This document shows positions 8,702 to 17,122 of a stretch of 64,000 nucleotides of DNA, in pieces. The stretch lies in contig NZ_LAQT01000003.1 of assembly GCF_001294205.1 (NCBI RefSeq), positions 186,001-250,000 of the forward strand, written 5' to 3'. Within the stretch, counting starts at the first letter, position 1; each line of letters opens with the position of its first letter. The DNA comes from Amantichitinum ursilacus (GTDB taxonomy: Bacteria > Pseudomonadota > Gammaproteobacteria > Burkholderiales > Chitinibacteraceae). Position numbers and translations under genes: made by a program. Under the pieces are notes generated by a model. The model did not search any database, was not told where the DNA came from, and saw only the letters and a list, made by a program, of their open reading frames with translations.

Positions 8702-9403
8702 GTGAAGAAGCATTCTGTGGGTGGGTGGATCTGGCGCATCCTGCTAGCGCTGGTGGTGCTGCTGTTGTTATGGAACCTGTGGATACTGGTCCACGTGGTC
8801 TGGTGGCGCACTCACAACCCGGATGACACGGCCTTTATGGAAGAGGGCCTGGCGCGCCTGCAGCAAACCGACCCCAATGCCGAGCTGCGACACAAATGGG
8901 TGCCTTATAGCCAGATCTCGCCCAACCTGAAGCGCGCACTGGTGGCGTCAGAAGACGCGCGTTTCCTGGAACACGATGGTTTTGACTGGGAAGGCATCCA
9001 GACCGCGTGGGAAAAGAACCTGAAGAAAGGCCGCATCGTGGCTGGCGGCTCCACTATTAGCCAGCAACTGGCCAAAAACCTGTTCTTGTCCTCCAGCCGC
9101 TCGCCCTTTCGTAAAGCCGAAGAGGCGGTGATTACGTTGATGCTTGAGAACCTGATGGACAAGCGCCGCATCTTTGAAATCTATCTAAACGTCATCGAAT
9201 GGGGCAACGGCATCTACGGCGCCGATGCCGCCGCGCGCTATTACTTTAAAACCAATGCCGCCGGCCTCAGCGCGGGCCAGTCGGCCAAACTGGCCGCGAT
9301 GGTCACCAACCCGCGCTATTACGACACCCACCGCAACGACCGCCGCTTGCTACGCAAGGCCAGCATCATCGGTCGCCGCATGGGGTATGCCGACGTGCCT
9401 TGA
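8702..9403 (+). CDS. mtgA: Monofunctional peptidoglycan glycosyltransferase
   Basis: 233 residues, family GT51 without a transpeptidase domain. It polymerises lipid II into glycan strands at the inner membrane. Seen: one N-terminal membrane helix (ILLALVVLLLLWNLWIL), then the GT51 motif ASEDARFLEHDGFDW with the catalytic Glu, GGSTISQQLAKNLFLS, and EIYLNVIEWGNGIYGADAAA. GTG start with GAAGG nine bases upstream (8691-8695). Lies 75 bases after aroE, an arrangement common in beta- and gammaproteobacteria. The end overlaps the convergent antitoxin gene by ~50 bases. Confidence 0.95.
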   Translation: MKKHSVGGWIWRILLALVVLLLLWNLWILVHVVWWRTHNPDDTAFMEEGLARLQQTDPNAELRHKWVPYSQISPNLKRALVASEDARFLEHDGFDWEGIQTAWEKNLKKGRIVAGGSTISQQLAKNLFLSSSRSPFRKAEEAVITLMLENLMDKRRIFEIYLNVIEWGNGIYGADAAARYYFKTNAAGLSAGQSAKLAAMVTNPRYYDTHRNDRRLLRKASIIGRRMGYADVP

Positions 9404-9730
9404 TGGGGCTGGTTGTGCCTGGGCGGTTTTGCCTGCCATTGCGTCGATCCGCGCTTGCAGTTGCAGCAAAATCAGCGCCAGGTTGCGCGTAGCGGGATTG
9501 CCGCGTGCCGACAGCATGCGGTGCAGGCTTTTGCTCGGGATCCCGGTCTGGCTTGCCAGTGGTTCAAAGCCGCCCGTGGCGTTGACCAGATCGCGCAGAT
9601 GCAACAGGCAGGTGCCCACTTCGCCCTCACGGAGCAACGTAACGGCCTCATCAAGCAGGCCTTGCGCCAGGCCAGGGGTTTGCTCAATCAGTTCGACCAG
9701 CGTTTCACTGGTGCTGCGCGTTAATGCCAT
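9350..9730 (-). CDS. HigA-like antitoxin, helix-turn-helix
   Basis: 126 residues. The C-terminal half holds an Xre-type helix-turn-helix: EPLASQTGIPSKSLHRMLSA followed by GNPATRNLALILLQL, as in HigA and DNA-binding addiction-module antidotes. Expected role: bind and neutralise the toxin encoded just upstream and repress the shared promoter. Its start overlaps the toxin's end by ten bases, so the order is toxin then antitoxin, as in higBA. Its 3' end overlaps mtgA (convergent) by about 50 bases, and the last ~20 residues (TAQAQPAPSRHVGIPHAATD) look like read-through added by that overlap. Confidence 0.75.
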   Translation of the reverse strand: MALTRSTSETLVELIEQTPGLAQGLLDEAVTLLREGEVGTCLLHLRDLVNATGGFEPLASQTGIPSKSLHRMLSARGNPATRNLALILLQLQARIDAMAGKTAQAQPAPSRHVGIPHAATDDAGLA

Positions 9731-10092
9731 GTGGGGCCTCCGTCTTGATGCGATGGCAGAAGTTGCTGTGTCTTCTTGCGGGTCTTGTATTGCTGATGCA
9801 TTGCCAGTGCGCGTTCGATATCGCGCTGCTGGGTTCGTTTGCTACCGCCGCCAAACAAGATGATCAGCGTGGCGCCATCCTGGGCCAGATACAGTCTGTA
9901 GCCCGGGCCAGCGTGGATAACGTACTCCCCAATGCCGCGAAACCACTTGATTGCAGATGTGTTGCCTTGTTCCAGCCGGTTTTTTGCGGTCCATATCTTG
10001 AGCTGCACGTCAGGGGCCAAAGTGCGAACCCAATCTTTAAACGGGCTCGAATCATCCGCGCAAACATATTCCCGAACTTCAATGATGGCCAT
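9721..10092 (-). CDS. RelE/HigB-type toxin (Gp49-like family)
   Basis: 123 residues from the ATG at 10092; the frame is open further upstream, but MAIIEVREY is the usual start for this family. Seen: the PFKDWVRTL helix, KWFRGIGEYVIHAGPGYRLY, then LIILFGGGSKRTQQRDIERAL, which matches the Arg/Tyr, Gly-rich and Lys/Gln blocks of HigB-type mRNA interferases. It would cleave ribosome-bound mRNA when freed from the antitoxin. The C-terminal tail after KTRKK is longer than usual. No clear ribosome site precedes the ATG; an inverted repeat lies there instead. Confidence 0.75.
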   Translation of the reverse strand: MAIIEVREYVCADDSSPFKDWVRTLAPDVQLKIWTAKNRLEQGNTSAIKWFRGIGEYVIHAGPGYRLYLAQDGATLIILFGGGSKRTQQRDIERALAMHQQYKTRKKTQQLLPSHQDGGPTWH

Positions 10093-10093
10093 G

Positions 10094-10109
10094 GTAACCC
10101 AAATGTTAC
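10094..10109. promoter_or_regulatory. Inverted repeat at toxin-antitoxin start, likely operator
   Basis: GTAAC-N6-GTTAC, perfect 5-bp arms, immediately upstream of the toxin ATG. The position suits autorepression by the toxin-antitoxin complex. Confidence 0.45.
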
Positions 10110-10449
10110 TAATGAGATGCGCGCAAATGTATGTCCTGCGCGCCAGCCCTCTTCGGATACCTCCCACCGCACTTCGTTTTTTGATAATCGCGCCATTTCA
10201 GCGCGCACAATTCACCCCCGCCCATCCCCCGGCTTGCGCCTTTTGCGCAACATTTCGTATCGGTGATACGCAATGGTGCATGCCGCGGCTTGGGGTGCTC
10301 GCAAAAACCTCATAAACTGCAGCGCACACTCAAAGATCTGATCACACGCAGCCGCGCGCTAATGACGCGGCGCGATTAGAAGCCACTTTCCAACCTATCG
10401 GGGCAACGTGGCGTACGCCAGGGCTGGCGCGCGCCCGCAGGGGAACTAC
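10110..10449. other. Intergenic region between toxin-antitoxin and signalling block
   Basis: About 340 bases without a credible gene, holding the divergent promoters of the toxin-antitoxin pair and the CHASE2 kinase. The last 15 bases carry the AGGGGA ribosome site of the kinase gene. Nothing else recognised. Confidence 0.4.
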
Positions 10450-12966
10450 ATGAAGTGGACGCTGTGGCGACGCGACTGGATTGCGGCGCTGGCGGTGGTT
10501 TTGCTGTATCTGCTGGTCTGGGCCGTTACGCCCATGGTCAACAGCATGGAAAACGCTGCTTATGATGCGGGCGTGCGCCTGACTTCCCGCGCGCCCTCCA
10601 GCCGGGTGGCCGTCATCGCCATTGACCAGCAGAGCCTCGACAATATGGGCCGCTGGCCGTGGCCGCGCGACATTCAAGCCCGCATGATCGACAAGCTGGC
10701 CGCCGCCCACGTGCATACGCTGGTCTCCACCGTGTATTACACCGAGCCCGGCCAGGATCGCGGCCTGTCGTATCTGCAACGCATCAAGTCACTACACGAC
10801 GCCGACCCCGGCGCGTGGCCGCCGATGATCGTGCCTTTGCTGGACGAAGCGATGGCCGCGCTGGACGAAGACCACACGCTGGCCACCAGCATCGATCACG
10901 CAGGCAATGTGCTGGTGCCGATGCTGTACCGGCTGGGCGATGCCGACGGCAATCCGGATCGGTCCTTGCCCGAATTCGTGCGCCGCACCGAACTTGAGCC
11001 GCAAGGTGATCCCGCCGAAGGTTGGCCGCTGTCGGTGACGCAACCGACCTTGCCGCTGGCCCCCGTGGGCGAGGCTGCCGCTGGCGTGGCCGCCGATATG
11101 CAACAACCCGACAGCGACGGCATGGTGCGGCGCGTGCCGCTGCTGTTGCGCTATCAAAACCAGATCTATCCCTCCTTCGACTTGTTGATTGCGGCGCATG
11201 CCTTGGGCGTGCCGGCGCGTCAGATCAGGTTTGCGCCGGGCAAGATGGCGCAACTGGGCAGCGTGCAGGTGCCGCTGGACCAGGACGCGGCTTTCCGTCC
11301 GTACTTTTACGACAGTGCCAACGGCACGCCGCCGTTTAGCGTCGATTCGTTTTACGACGTTTATAACGGCAAGATTTCGCTGGAAAAATATCGCGACAAG
11401 ATTGTGCTGATTGGCGCGGTGGCGCCCGGCATCGGTAACAACTTTGTGACGCCGGTGTCCTCGGCCATGCCGCCGGTGTTACTGGGTGCGCAGATCATCT
11501 CGGCGCTGTTGCAGCAGCACTATTTTGTCTCGCCCGCGTGGACGCATTATCTGCAGCTGGCTGTGCTGGCGCTGGTGGCGGCGTATCTGACCCTGGCGTT
11601 GCCGCGTCTGAATGCCGCAGTGGCCGCCGGCCTGAGCGCCGTCGCCGTCGCCGCCTTGCTGGGCGCGCAGTTTGTGCTGATGACGCAAGCGATGCTGTGG
11701 GTGCCGTTAATGGGGCCGGTGGCCCTGCTGGCGGCGGGCTATCTGGTGATTACCAGCAAGCGCTATTTGTTGTCCGAAGCACGCGAACAGCAATCCGCGG
11801 CCGAAAGCGCCGAATCCAATCGCATGCTGGGTCTGGCGCTGCAAGGGCAGGGCCAGCTGGATATGGCCTTCGACAAACTGCGCCGCGTGCCGATGTCGGA
11901 CGACATGATGTCGGTGCTCAACAATCTGGCGCTCGATTTTGAGCGCAAACGCCAGTTCAACAAGGCCGAAGCGGTGTATCGCGCGATGTCGCAATACGAC
12001 GAGCACTGGCAAGACCTGCCCGCGCGCATTAACCGCGCGCAGCAACTGGCCGAAACCGTTTTGCTGGGCGGCACCGGCGTGCATGGCACGTTGATCAGCG
12101 CCGATGGCGACGTCACCAAGCCGATGCTGGGCCGCTATCAAATCGAAAAGGAACTGGGCAAAGGTGCGATGGGCGTGGTGTACCAGGGCCGCGATCCGCG
12201 CATCGGCCGCGTGGTGGCCATCAAAACGCTGGCGCTGACGCAGGAATTTGAAGCCGACATGCTGGAAGAAGCGCGGCAACGTTTTTTCCGGGAAGCGGAA
12301 ACTGCGGGCAGCCTGACGCATCCCAATATCATCACCATCTATGATGCGGGCGAGGACAACGATCTGGCGTGGATTGCCATGGAGCTGTTGCAAGGCGGCG
12401 ATCTGTTGCCCTACACGCAAGGCGGCAAACTGTTGCCGCTGGCCGAGGTGGCTTCGGTGGTGCGCAAGGTGGCCACCGCGCTGGCCTATGCCCATGGGCA
12501 GAATGTGGTGCATCGGGATATCAAGCCCGCCAATATCATGTTTGACCGCGCCAATCGCACGGTTAAAGTGATGGACTTTGGCATTGCACGCATTACCGAC
12601 GTTAACCGCACGCGCACCGGCATGGTGTTGGGCACGCCCTCCTATATGAGCCCCGAGCAGTTGCTGGGCCAGCCGCTGGATGGGCGCTCCGACCTGTTTT
12701 CGCTGGGCGTAACGATGTATCAGATGTGTACTGGGCGTCTGCCGTTTGAAGGGGATTCCATGGGGCAGTTGATGTTTTCGATTACGCACGACACGCCGCG
12801 CGACCCGCGCGAGTTCAACCCGAAAGTGCCGGGCATGCTGGCCGCCATCATCATCAAGGCGCTGGCCAAAGCGCCGGACGAACGATTCCAGACAGGCGAA
12901 CAGCTGGCGCACGCGTGTGCCCGGCTGGAAGCCGGTTTGCTGAAGCGGGCCGCGGGCAATGCGTAA
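10450..12966 (+). CDS. CHASE2-domain receptor Ser/Thr protein kinase with TPR linker
   Basis: 838 residues. Layout: an N-terminal membrane helix, a periplasmic CHASE2 sensor (about 35-340; VAVIAIDQQSLDNMGRWPWP and later KIVLIGAVAPGIGNNFVTP), three membrane helices (about 360-440), two TPR-like helical pairs (about 460-530; LGLALQGQGQLDMAFDKLRR, ALDFERKRQFNKAEAVYRAM), then a Hanks-type kinase (about 560-830). The kinase has the glycine loop GKGAMGVVY, VAIKT, catalytic VVHRDIKPANIMFD, metal-binding DFG and GTPSYMSPEQ, so it should be active. It likely phosphorylates Ser/Thr on cytosolic partners, including the adjacent FHA protein's ligands, in response to an unknown periplasmic cue. ATG chosen for its AGGGGA site. 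It overlaps the phosphatase gene by eight bases. Confidence 0.93.
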   Translation: MKWTLWRRDWIAALAVVLLYLLVWAVTPMVNSMENAAYDAGVRLTSRAPSSRVAVIAIDQQSLDNMGRWPWPRDIQARMIDKLAAAHVHTLVSTVYYTEPGQDRGLSYLQRIKSLHDADPGAWPPMIVPLLDEAMAALDEDHTLATSIDHAGNVLVPMLYRLGDADGNPDRSLPEFVRRTELEPQGDPAEGWPLSVTQPTLPLAPVGEAAAGVAADMQQPDSDGMVRRVPLLLRYQNQIYPSFDLLIAAHALGVPARQIRFAPGKMAQLGSVQVPLDQDAAFRPYFYDSANGTPPFSVDSFYDVYNGKISLEKYRDKIVLIGAVAPGIGNNFVTPVSSAMPPVLLGAQIISALLQQHYFVSPAWTHYLQLAVLALVAAYLTLALPRLNAAVAAGLSAVAVAALLGAQFVLMTQAMLWVPLMGPVALLAAGYLVITSKRYLLSEAREQQSAAESAESNRMLGLALQGQGQLDMAFDKLRRVPMSDDMMSVLNNLALDFERKRQFNKAEAVYRAMSQYDEHWQDLPARINRAQQLAETVLLGGTGVHGTLISADGDVTKPMLGRYQIEKELGKGAMGVVYQGRDPRIGRVVAIKTLALTQEFEADMLEEARQRFFREAETAGSLTHPNIITIYDAGEDNDLAWIAMELLQGGDLLPYTQGGKLLPLAEVASVVRKVATALAYAHGQNVVHRDIKPANIMFDRANRTVKVMDFGIARITDVNRTRTGMVLGTPSYMSPEQLLGQPLDGRSDLFSLGVTMYQMCTGRLPFEGDSMGQLMFSITHDTPRDPREFNPKVPGMLAAIIIKALAKAPDERFQTGEQLAHACARLEAGLLKRAAGNA

Positions 12967-13807
12967 TCTGGCCAGCGCGCTGCAAATGGTGCAGCACACC
13001 GACACCGGCCTGCAGCGCGACCACAACGAAGATGCCGTGCTGATCGACGCCGCCGAAGGTTACGCGGTGCTGGCCGATGGCATGGGCGGCTATAACGCAG
13101 GCGAAGTGGCCAGCAAAGTGGCGGCCGAAGTCATCGCCCAGGTGCTGCGCGAATCGATTCCGCTGGCTGAAAATCGCCAACTGTTGCGTCATGGCGAACA
13201 CGCAGGCGCGCTCAGCCTGCTGGCGGATGCGGTACAACGCGCCAATCTGGCCGTGTTTGAAATGTCACGCTCGGACCGCCAGTACGCGGGCATGGGCACC
13301 ACGCTGGTCAGTGCGCTGTTTTACGATAACCACGTGGCGGTAGCGCATGTGGGCGATTCGCGTTTGTACCGTTTGCGCGATGAAGTGCTGCAGCAGCTGA
13401 CGCACGATCATTCGTTTTTGCAAGAACAGATCGACCACGGCCTGATCACGGCAGAAGAGGCGCGTTATTCCGGCAACAAAAACCTGGTGACGCGCGCGGT
13501 GGGCATCTCGCCCGACCTGCAAGTGGAAGTGAACGAATACGATGCGCAGGTCGGCGACCTGTTTTTGCTGTGCTCCGACGGACTGTCCGATCTGGTGTCC
13601 GAGCCGGAGATGCTGGAAACACTCACTGTGCTGCGCACCAATCTGCCCGTTGCCGCCGCGCATCTGATCCAGCAGGCAAACAATCTCGGCGGCAAGGACA
13701 ATATCTCGGTGATCCTGATTGCCGTGCAAGCCAGTTTCGGCGCCAATAACGGCATATGGGCGAAGATTGCCGATTGGGTCGCACCGAAACCCCCGAAAAC
13801 GCCCTAG
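12959..13807 (+). CDS. PP2C-type Ser/Thr protein phosphatase
   Basis: 282 residues, soluble. It removes phosphate from Ser/Thr and is the expected opponent of the upstream kinase. Seen: RDHNEDA, ADGMGGYNAGEVAS with metal-binding Asp and Gly, GTTL, HVGDSRLYRLRD, LTHDHS, SDGLSDLV and the final metal-binding GGKDNIS; all PP2C motifs are intact. Translation starts inside the last codons of the kinase gene (eight-base overlap), a strong sign of coupled synthesis of kinase and phosphatase. Confidence 0.95.
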   Translation: MRNLASALQMVQHTDTGLQRDHNEDAVLIDAAEGYAVLADGMGGYNAGEVASKVAAEVIAQVLRESIPLAENRQLLRHGEHAGALSLLADAVQRANLAVFEMSRSDRQYAGMGTTLVSALFYDNHVAVAHVGDSRLYRLRDEVLQQLTHDHSFLQEQIDHGLITAEEARYSGNKNLVTRAVGISPDLQVEVNEYDAQVGDLFLLCSDGLSDLVSEPEMLETLTVLRTNLPVAAAHLIQQANNLGGKDNISVILIAVQASFGANNGIWAKIADWVAPKPPKTP

Positions 13808-13907
13808 CGCGGCGGGGCTTGTAACGCGAACCGTAGTGAGCGACCACTCGCCGGCCCCGGGCTGGCCACAGAGCGAGTGCGCGCCAATAAAACAAAGACA
13901 AACCGAG

Positions 13908-14666
13908 ATGGCAAAACTGATCCTCAGCCTGGCGGGCGAGTACGTGGAAGAGTACAAGCTGGTGCAGGAAAGCACGCGCATAGGCCGCCGCCCCCACAAC
14001 GATATTCAGGTCGATCACCTCGCCGTATCGGGCGAGCATGCCGTGGTGCGGCAGAAAGGCCAGCACTATGTGCTGAATGATCTGGATAGCACCAACGGCG
14101 TTACCGTTAACGGTCAGCGTGTGTCGCGCCATGTGCTGCAAGACGGCGACCAGATCCGCATCGGCAAACATATCTTCCGCTTTTGCGTGGATAACAAAGC
14201 CACGTTTGCTCCAGCGTCCGCCAAGCCGTTTGAAAAAACCGTATTGCTGATGCCGCCGGGCAGCAAGCCGCTGATGAAGCCGTCCGCGCCCGCTCCCGCG
14301 CCGGTGGCCAGCAAACCGGCAGCACCGGTCATCAGCAAACCCGCCGTCGCGCCCGCTGCCGCAAGCGTTGCCGTGGCGCCGCCCGCAGCAGTGCCTGCGC
14401 GCAAGGTGGGCGTGGTTAAAGTGCTGACCGGGGCCAATGCCGGCCGCGAACTGGTGCTGAACAAGCCTTCCACCACACTGGGCCGCACCGGCAGCCAGGT
14501 GGCCGTCATCACGCGGCAACCGCAGGGTTATGTAATCAGCCATGTCGAAGGCCCGCGCAAGCCGTGTGTGAACGGTCACGACATCGACATGATCCAGCTG
14601 AAGGAAGAAGACCTGATCGAGCTGGTTGGTGTAAAAATGGCGTTCTTCTTCCGGGACCAGGCTTGA
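13908..14666 (+). CDS. FHA-domain phosphothreonine-binding protein
   Basis: 252 residues. A canonical N-terminal FHA domain (about 1-95) has IGRRPHNDIQ, the VSGEHA block and NDLDSTNGVTVNG, which bind phosphothreonine. A linker of Pro, Ala and Lys follows (about 105-165). The C-terminal part (about 167-250) has the same strand pattern (TTLGRTG, ISHVEG, CVNGHDI) but lacks a clear Ser-Gly-X-His block, so it looks like a second, degenerate FHA domain. It is predicted to bind substrates or the autophosphorylated kinase and to relay the signal to the cyclase encoded four bases downstream. ATG at 13908 chosen because it directly starts the FHA fold. Confidence 0.9.
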   Translation: MAKLILSLAGEYVEEYKLVQESTRIGRRPHNDIQVDHLAVSGEHAVVRQKGQHYVLNDLDSTNGVTVNGQRVSRHVLQDGDQIRIGKHIFRFCVDNKATFAPASAKPFEKTVLLMPPGSKPLMKPSAPAPAPVASKPAAPVISKPAVAPAAASVAVAPPAAVPARKVGVVKVLTGANAGRELVLNKPSTTLGRTGSQVAVITRQPQGYVISHVEGPRKPCVNGHDIDMIQLKEEDLIELVGVKMAFFFRDQA

Positions 14667-14670
14667 TCTT

Positions 14671-16875
14671 GTGATCAAAAAATACGGGCTGCAGCTTTTA
14701 GCGGGCCTGCTCACGCTGTTGGTATTGCTGGCGCACCTGGTGGGCAGCCTGCCGCTGCCCGCGCTGGACCGGCTGGATGCCTATATCTACGACACGCGCA
14801 TCCGCTTGGGCGCCACCAGCGAGCCCGATTCGCGCGTCGCCATTATCGATATCGATGAGAAAAGTCTGGCCGCGCTCGGGCACTGGCCGTGGCGACGCGA
14901 TGTGGTGGCGCGCCTGCTGGATCAATCGTTCAATCGCTATAAAGTCCGCGCGCTGGGTTTTGACGTGGTGTTCGCCGAAGAAGACAACAGCGGCGGCTTG
15001 CCCGCGCTGCAACGGCTGGCCACGCGCGAACTCAAAGATATTCCCGAATTTAAAGACACGTTGACCCGGATTGCGCCACAGCTGGATGGCGATGGCCGTC
15101 TGGCGCGCGCACTTAAAAACCGCCCGGTGGCGCTCGGCTTTTATTACAGCAATGGCGATGACGCGGTTAACGCGGGCGCCTTGCCGCCGCCGGCATTAGC
15201 GGCCGATGCCCTGGCCCCGGTGCAAGGCATGCTGCTACAAGGCGCGCATTACGGCGGCAATCTGCCCGAACTGCAACTGGCCGCCGCAGGCGGTGGCCAT
15301 TTTGTGCCGCAGGTGGATGCCGATGGCGTCATCCGCCGCGTGCCTTTGCTGGTGCAGATTGACGGCCAGTATTACCCGTCGCTGGCGCTGCAACTGGTGC
15401 GGCTGGCGCAAGGCAATCCGCTGCTGGAGCCGGTGATTGAAGCAGGCGGCGGCGTGCCGCAACTGGAGGCGCTGCGCCTGGGCGGCACGCGTCTGGCGGT
15501 CGATGCGCATGGCCAGGCCACCGTGCCCTATCGCGGCCCTGCGCATTCTTATACCTATATCTCGGCGGTGGACGTGGTGCGGGGTCGTGCGCCGCGCGAG
15601 CTTCTGAGCAACCGCATCGTGGTGGTGGGCGCGACCGCCCCTGGCCTGAACGATCTGCGGGTCACGCCCGTGGGCGAAACCTATCCCGGCGTGGAAGTGC
15701 ACGCCAACATGATTTCCGCGCTGCTGGATGGCGATCTGCCGCAACGGCCCGGCTACTTGCTGGGCGGCGAATTGCTGTTGCTGATCGTGCTGACGCCGTT
15801 GCTGACCTGGCTTCTGGCCACGCGCACGCCGCTGATGGCCACGCTGACCACGTCCATTTTGCTGTTGGCGCTGGTGCTCAGCGACCTGGCTTTGTGGCGT
15901 TTTGCCTATGTGGATATGCCATTTGCCAGCACGCTGATGCTGGTGCTGGTGTTGTATGTAATCAACATGGCCTATGGCTATTTCTTTGTGACGCGGCGGC
16001 AAAGTCAGCTGCGCGAGCTGTTCGGCCAGTACGTGGTGCCCGAACTGGTGGAGCGCATGAGCGACGATCCGCGCGCCTATACCATGGCCGGCCAGAGCCG
16101 CGAACTGAGTGTGTTGTTTACCGACGTGCGCCATTTCACCGCCATCAGCGAAGGCATGCAGGCCGACGAGCTGGCGCGTTTTATGAACGCGTTTTTGACC
16201 ACCATCTCCACCGTAATCCGCAGCCGCCATCTGGGCACCATCGACAAATACATCGGCGATTGCGTGATGGCGTTCTGGGGCGCGCCTTTGCCCGACGCCA
16301 ACCATGCGCACAACGCCGTGCTGGCGGCGCTGGATATACAGCGCGCCATAGCCGCCGCCAATCCTGAGTGGCAAGAACACGGCTGGCCGAAACTGACCGT
16401 GGGTGTGGGCGTCAACACAGGTCTGGTGACGGTGGGCGATATGGGTTCCAGTTATCGGATGACCTATACGGTGATGGGCGATGCCGTCAATCTGGCGTCT
16501 CGCGTGGAGGGCCTCACCGCGCATTACGGCGTGCCCGTCATCGTGACTGAAACCACGCGCCAGGCCGCGCCCGACCTGGTGTATCGCGAGATAGACCGGG
16601 TTAAGGTCAAAGGCCGTGAAGACCCGGTGACGCTGTACGAACCGCTAGGCCTGGCCAGCGACGCCACGTTGCAAGCACGAGCCGACCAGTTTGCACAAGT
16701 GTTGCGTGACTACCGGGCGCAGCGCTGGCAAATTGCCGCCGCGCAATTAGAATTGCTGGCTGCTGCCGAGCCCGACTGCGGTTTGTACCGCGTGTATCTA
16801 CACCGCATCGCCGCCTGGCAACAGTTGCCGCCCGCCGAGGCGTGGACCGCAATCCACGAATTCGACACAAAATAG
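14671..16875 (+). CDS. CHASE2-domain class III nucleotide cyclase
   Basis: 734 residues, GTG start. An N-terminal membrane helix is followed by a periplasmic CHASE2 sensor (about 40-350; VAIIDIDEKSLAALGHWPWR, RIVVVGATAPGLNDLRVTP), three membrane helices (about 360-440), a short signalling helix (FGQYVVPELVERM) and a class III cyclase domain (about 475-660). The catalytic domain has the metal Asp in LFTDVRHFT, the second metal Asp and base-contacting Lys region TIDKYIGDCVMAFWG, and YTVMGDAVNLASRVE with the conserved Asn and Arg. ATP is the more likely substrate; GTP cannot be excluded. The sensor resembles that of the kinase 4 kb upstream, so both may respond to the same or paired cues. A phosphodiesterase gene follows. 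Confidence 0.92.
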   Translation: MIKKYGLQLLAGLLTLLVLLAHLVGSLPLPALDRLDAYIYDTRIRLGATSEPDSRVAIIDIDEKSLAALGHWPWRRDVVARLLDQSFNRYKVRALGFDVVFAEEDNSGGLPALQRLATRELKDIPEFKDTLTRIAPQLDGDGRLARALKNRPVALGFYYSNGDDAVNAGALPPPALAADALAPVQGMLLQGAHYGGNLPELQLAAAGGGHFVPQVDADGVIRRVPLLVQIDGQYYPSLALQLVRLAQGNPLLEPVIEAGGGVPQLEALRLGGTRLAVDAHGQATVPYRGPAHSYTYISAVDVVRGRAPRELLSNRIVVVGATAPGLNDLRVTPVGETYPGVEVHANMISALLDGDLPQRPGYLLGGELLLLIVLTPLLTWLLATRTPLMATLTTSILLLALVLSDLALWRFAYVDMPFASTLMLVLVLYVINMAYGYFFVTRRQSQLRELFGQYVVPELVERMSDDPRAYTMAGQSRELSVLFTDVRHFTAISEGMQADELARFMNAFLTTISTVIRSRHLGTIDKYIGDCVMAFWGAPLPDANHAHNAVLAALDIQRAIAAANPEWQEHGWPKLTVGVGVNTGLVTVGDMGSSYRMTYTVMGDAVNLASRVEGLTAHYGVPVIVTETTRQAAPDLVYREIDRVKVKGREDPVTLYEPLGLASDATLQARADQFAQVLRDYRAQRWQIAAAQLELLAAAEPDCGLYRVYLHRIAAWQQLPPAEAWTAIHEFDTK

Positions 16876-16937
16876 ACGCGCTGCGCGCGGGCATGCGTGC
16901 TTTGCTGATCGCGCCCTGTTTCGCCCTGGTGGCATAG

Positions 16938-16955
16938 GGTGGGTCAAGACCCACC
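16938..16955. repeat. REP-like palindrome, cluster A copy 1
   Basis: GGTGGGTC-AA-GACCCACC, preceded by CATA and followed by ACGCAAAGCCG. The same arms and flanks recur at 17069, 51267, 51335 and 51402. Confidence 0.8.
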
Positions 16956-17068
16956 ACGCAAAGCCGCATGCCAATATTGCGGCTATTTTAAGCGGCCTTG
17001 ATGTGCAGGGTGCTGCCAGACCGCGCGTTTGGTCCGCCAACATCGCATTCTTATCCGCGGCTTTGAAA

Positions 17069-17086
17069 GGTGGGTCCAGACCCACC
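17069..17086. repeat. REP-like palindrome, cluster A copy 2
   Basis: GGTGGGTC-CA-GACCCACC, preceded by CGGCTTTGAAA and followed by CCATGC. Its left flank is the complement of the right flank of copy 1, so the two form an inverted pair, as in bacterial interspersed mosaic elements. Confidence 0.8.
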
Positions 17087-17122
17087 CCATGCATCGCGAT
17101 TTCTTTTTTAGCAGAGGGCCAG

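Noticed and set aside
10408..10449. Earlier GTG start for the CHASE2 kinase
   Set aside because: The ATG at 10450 has a good AGGGGA site and gives a normal N-terminal membrane helix; the extension adds only Arg/Ala-rich residues.
11707..13026. Minus-strand frame over the kinase and phosphatase genes
   Set aside because: Opposite strand of intact kinase motifs; no independent support.
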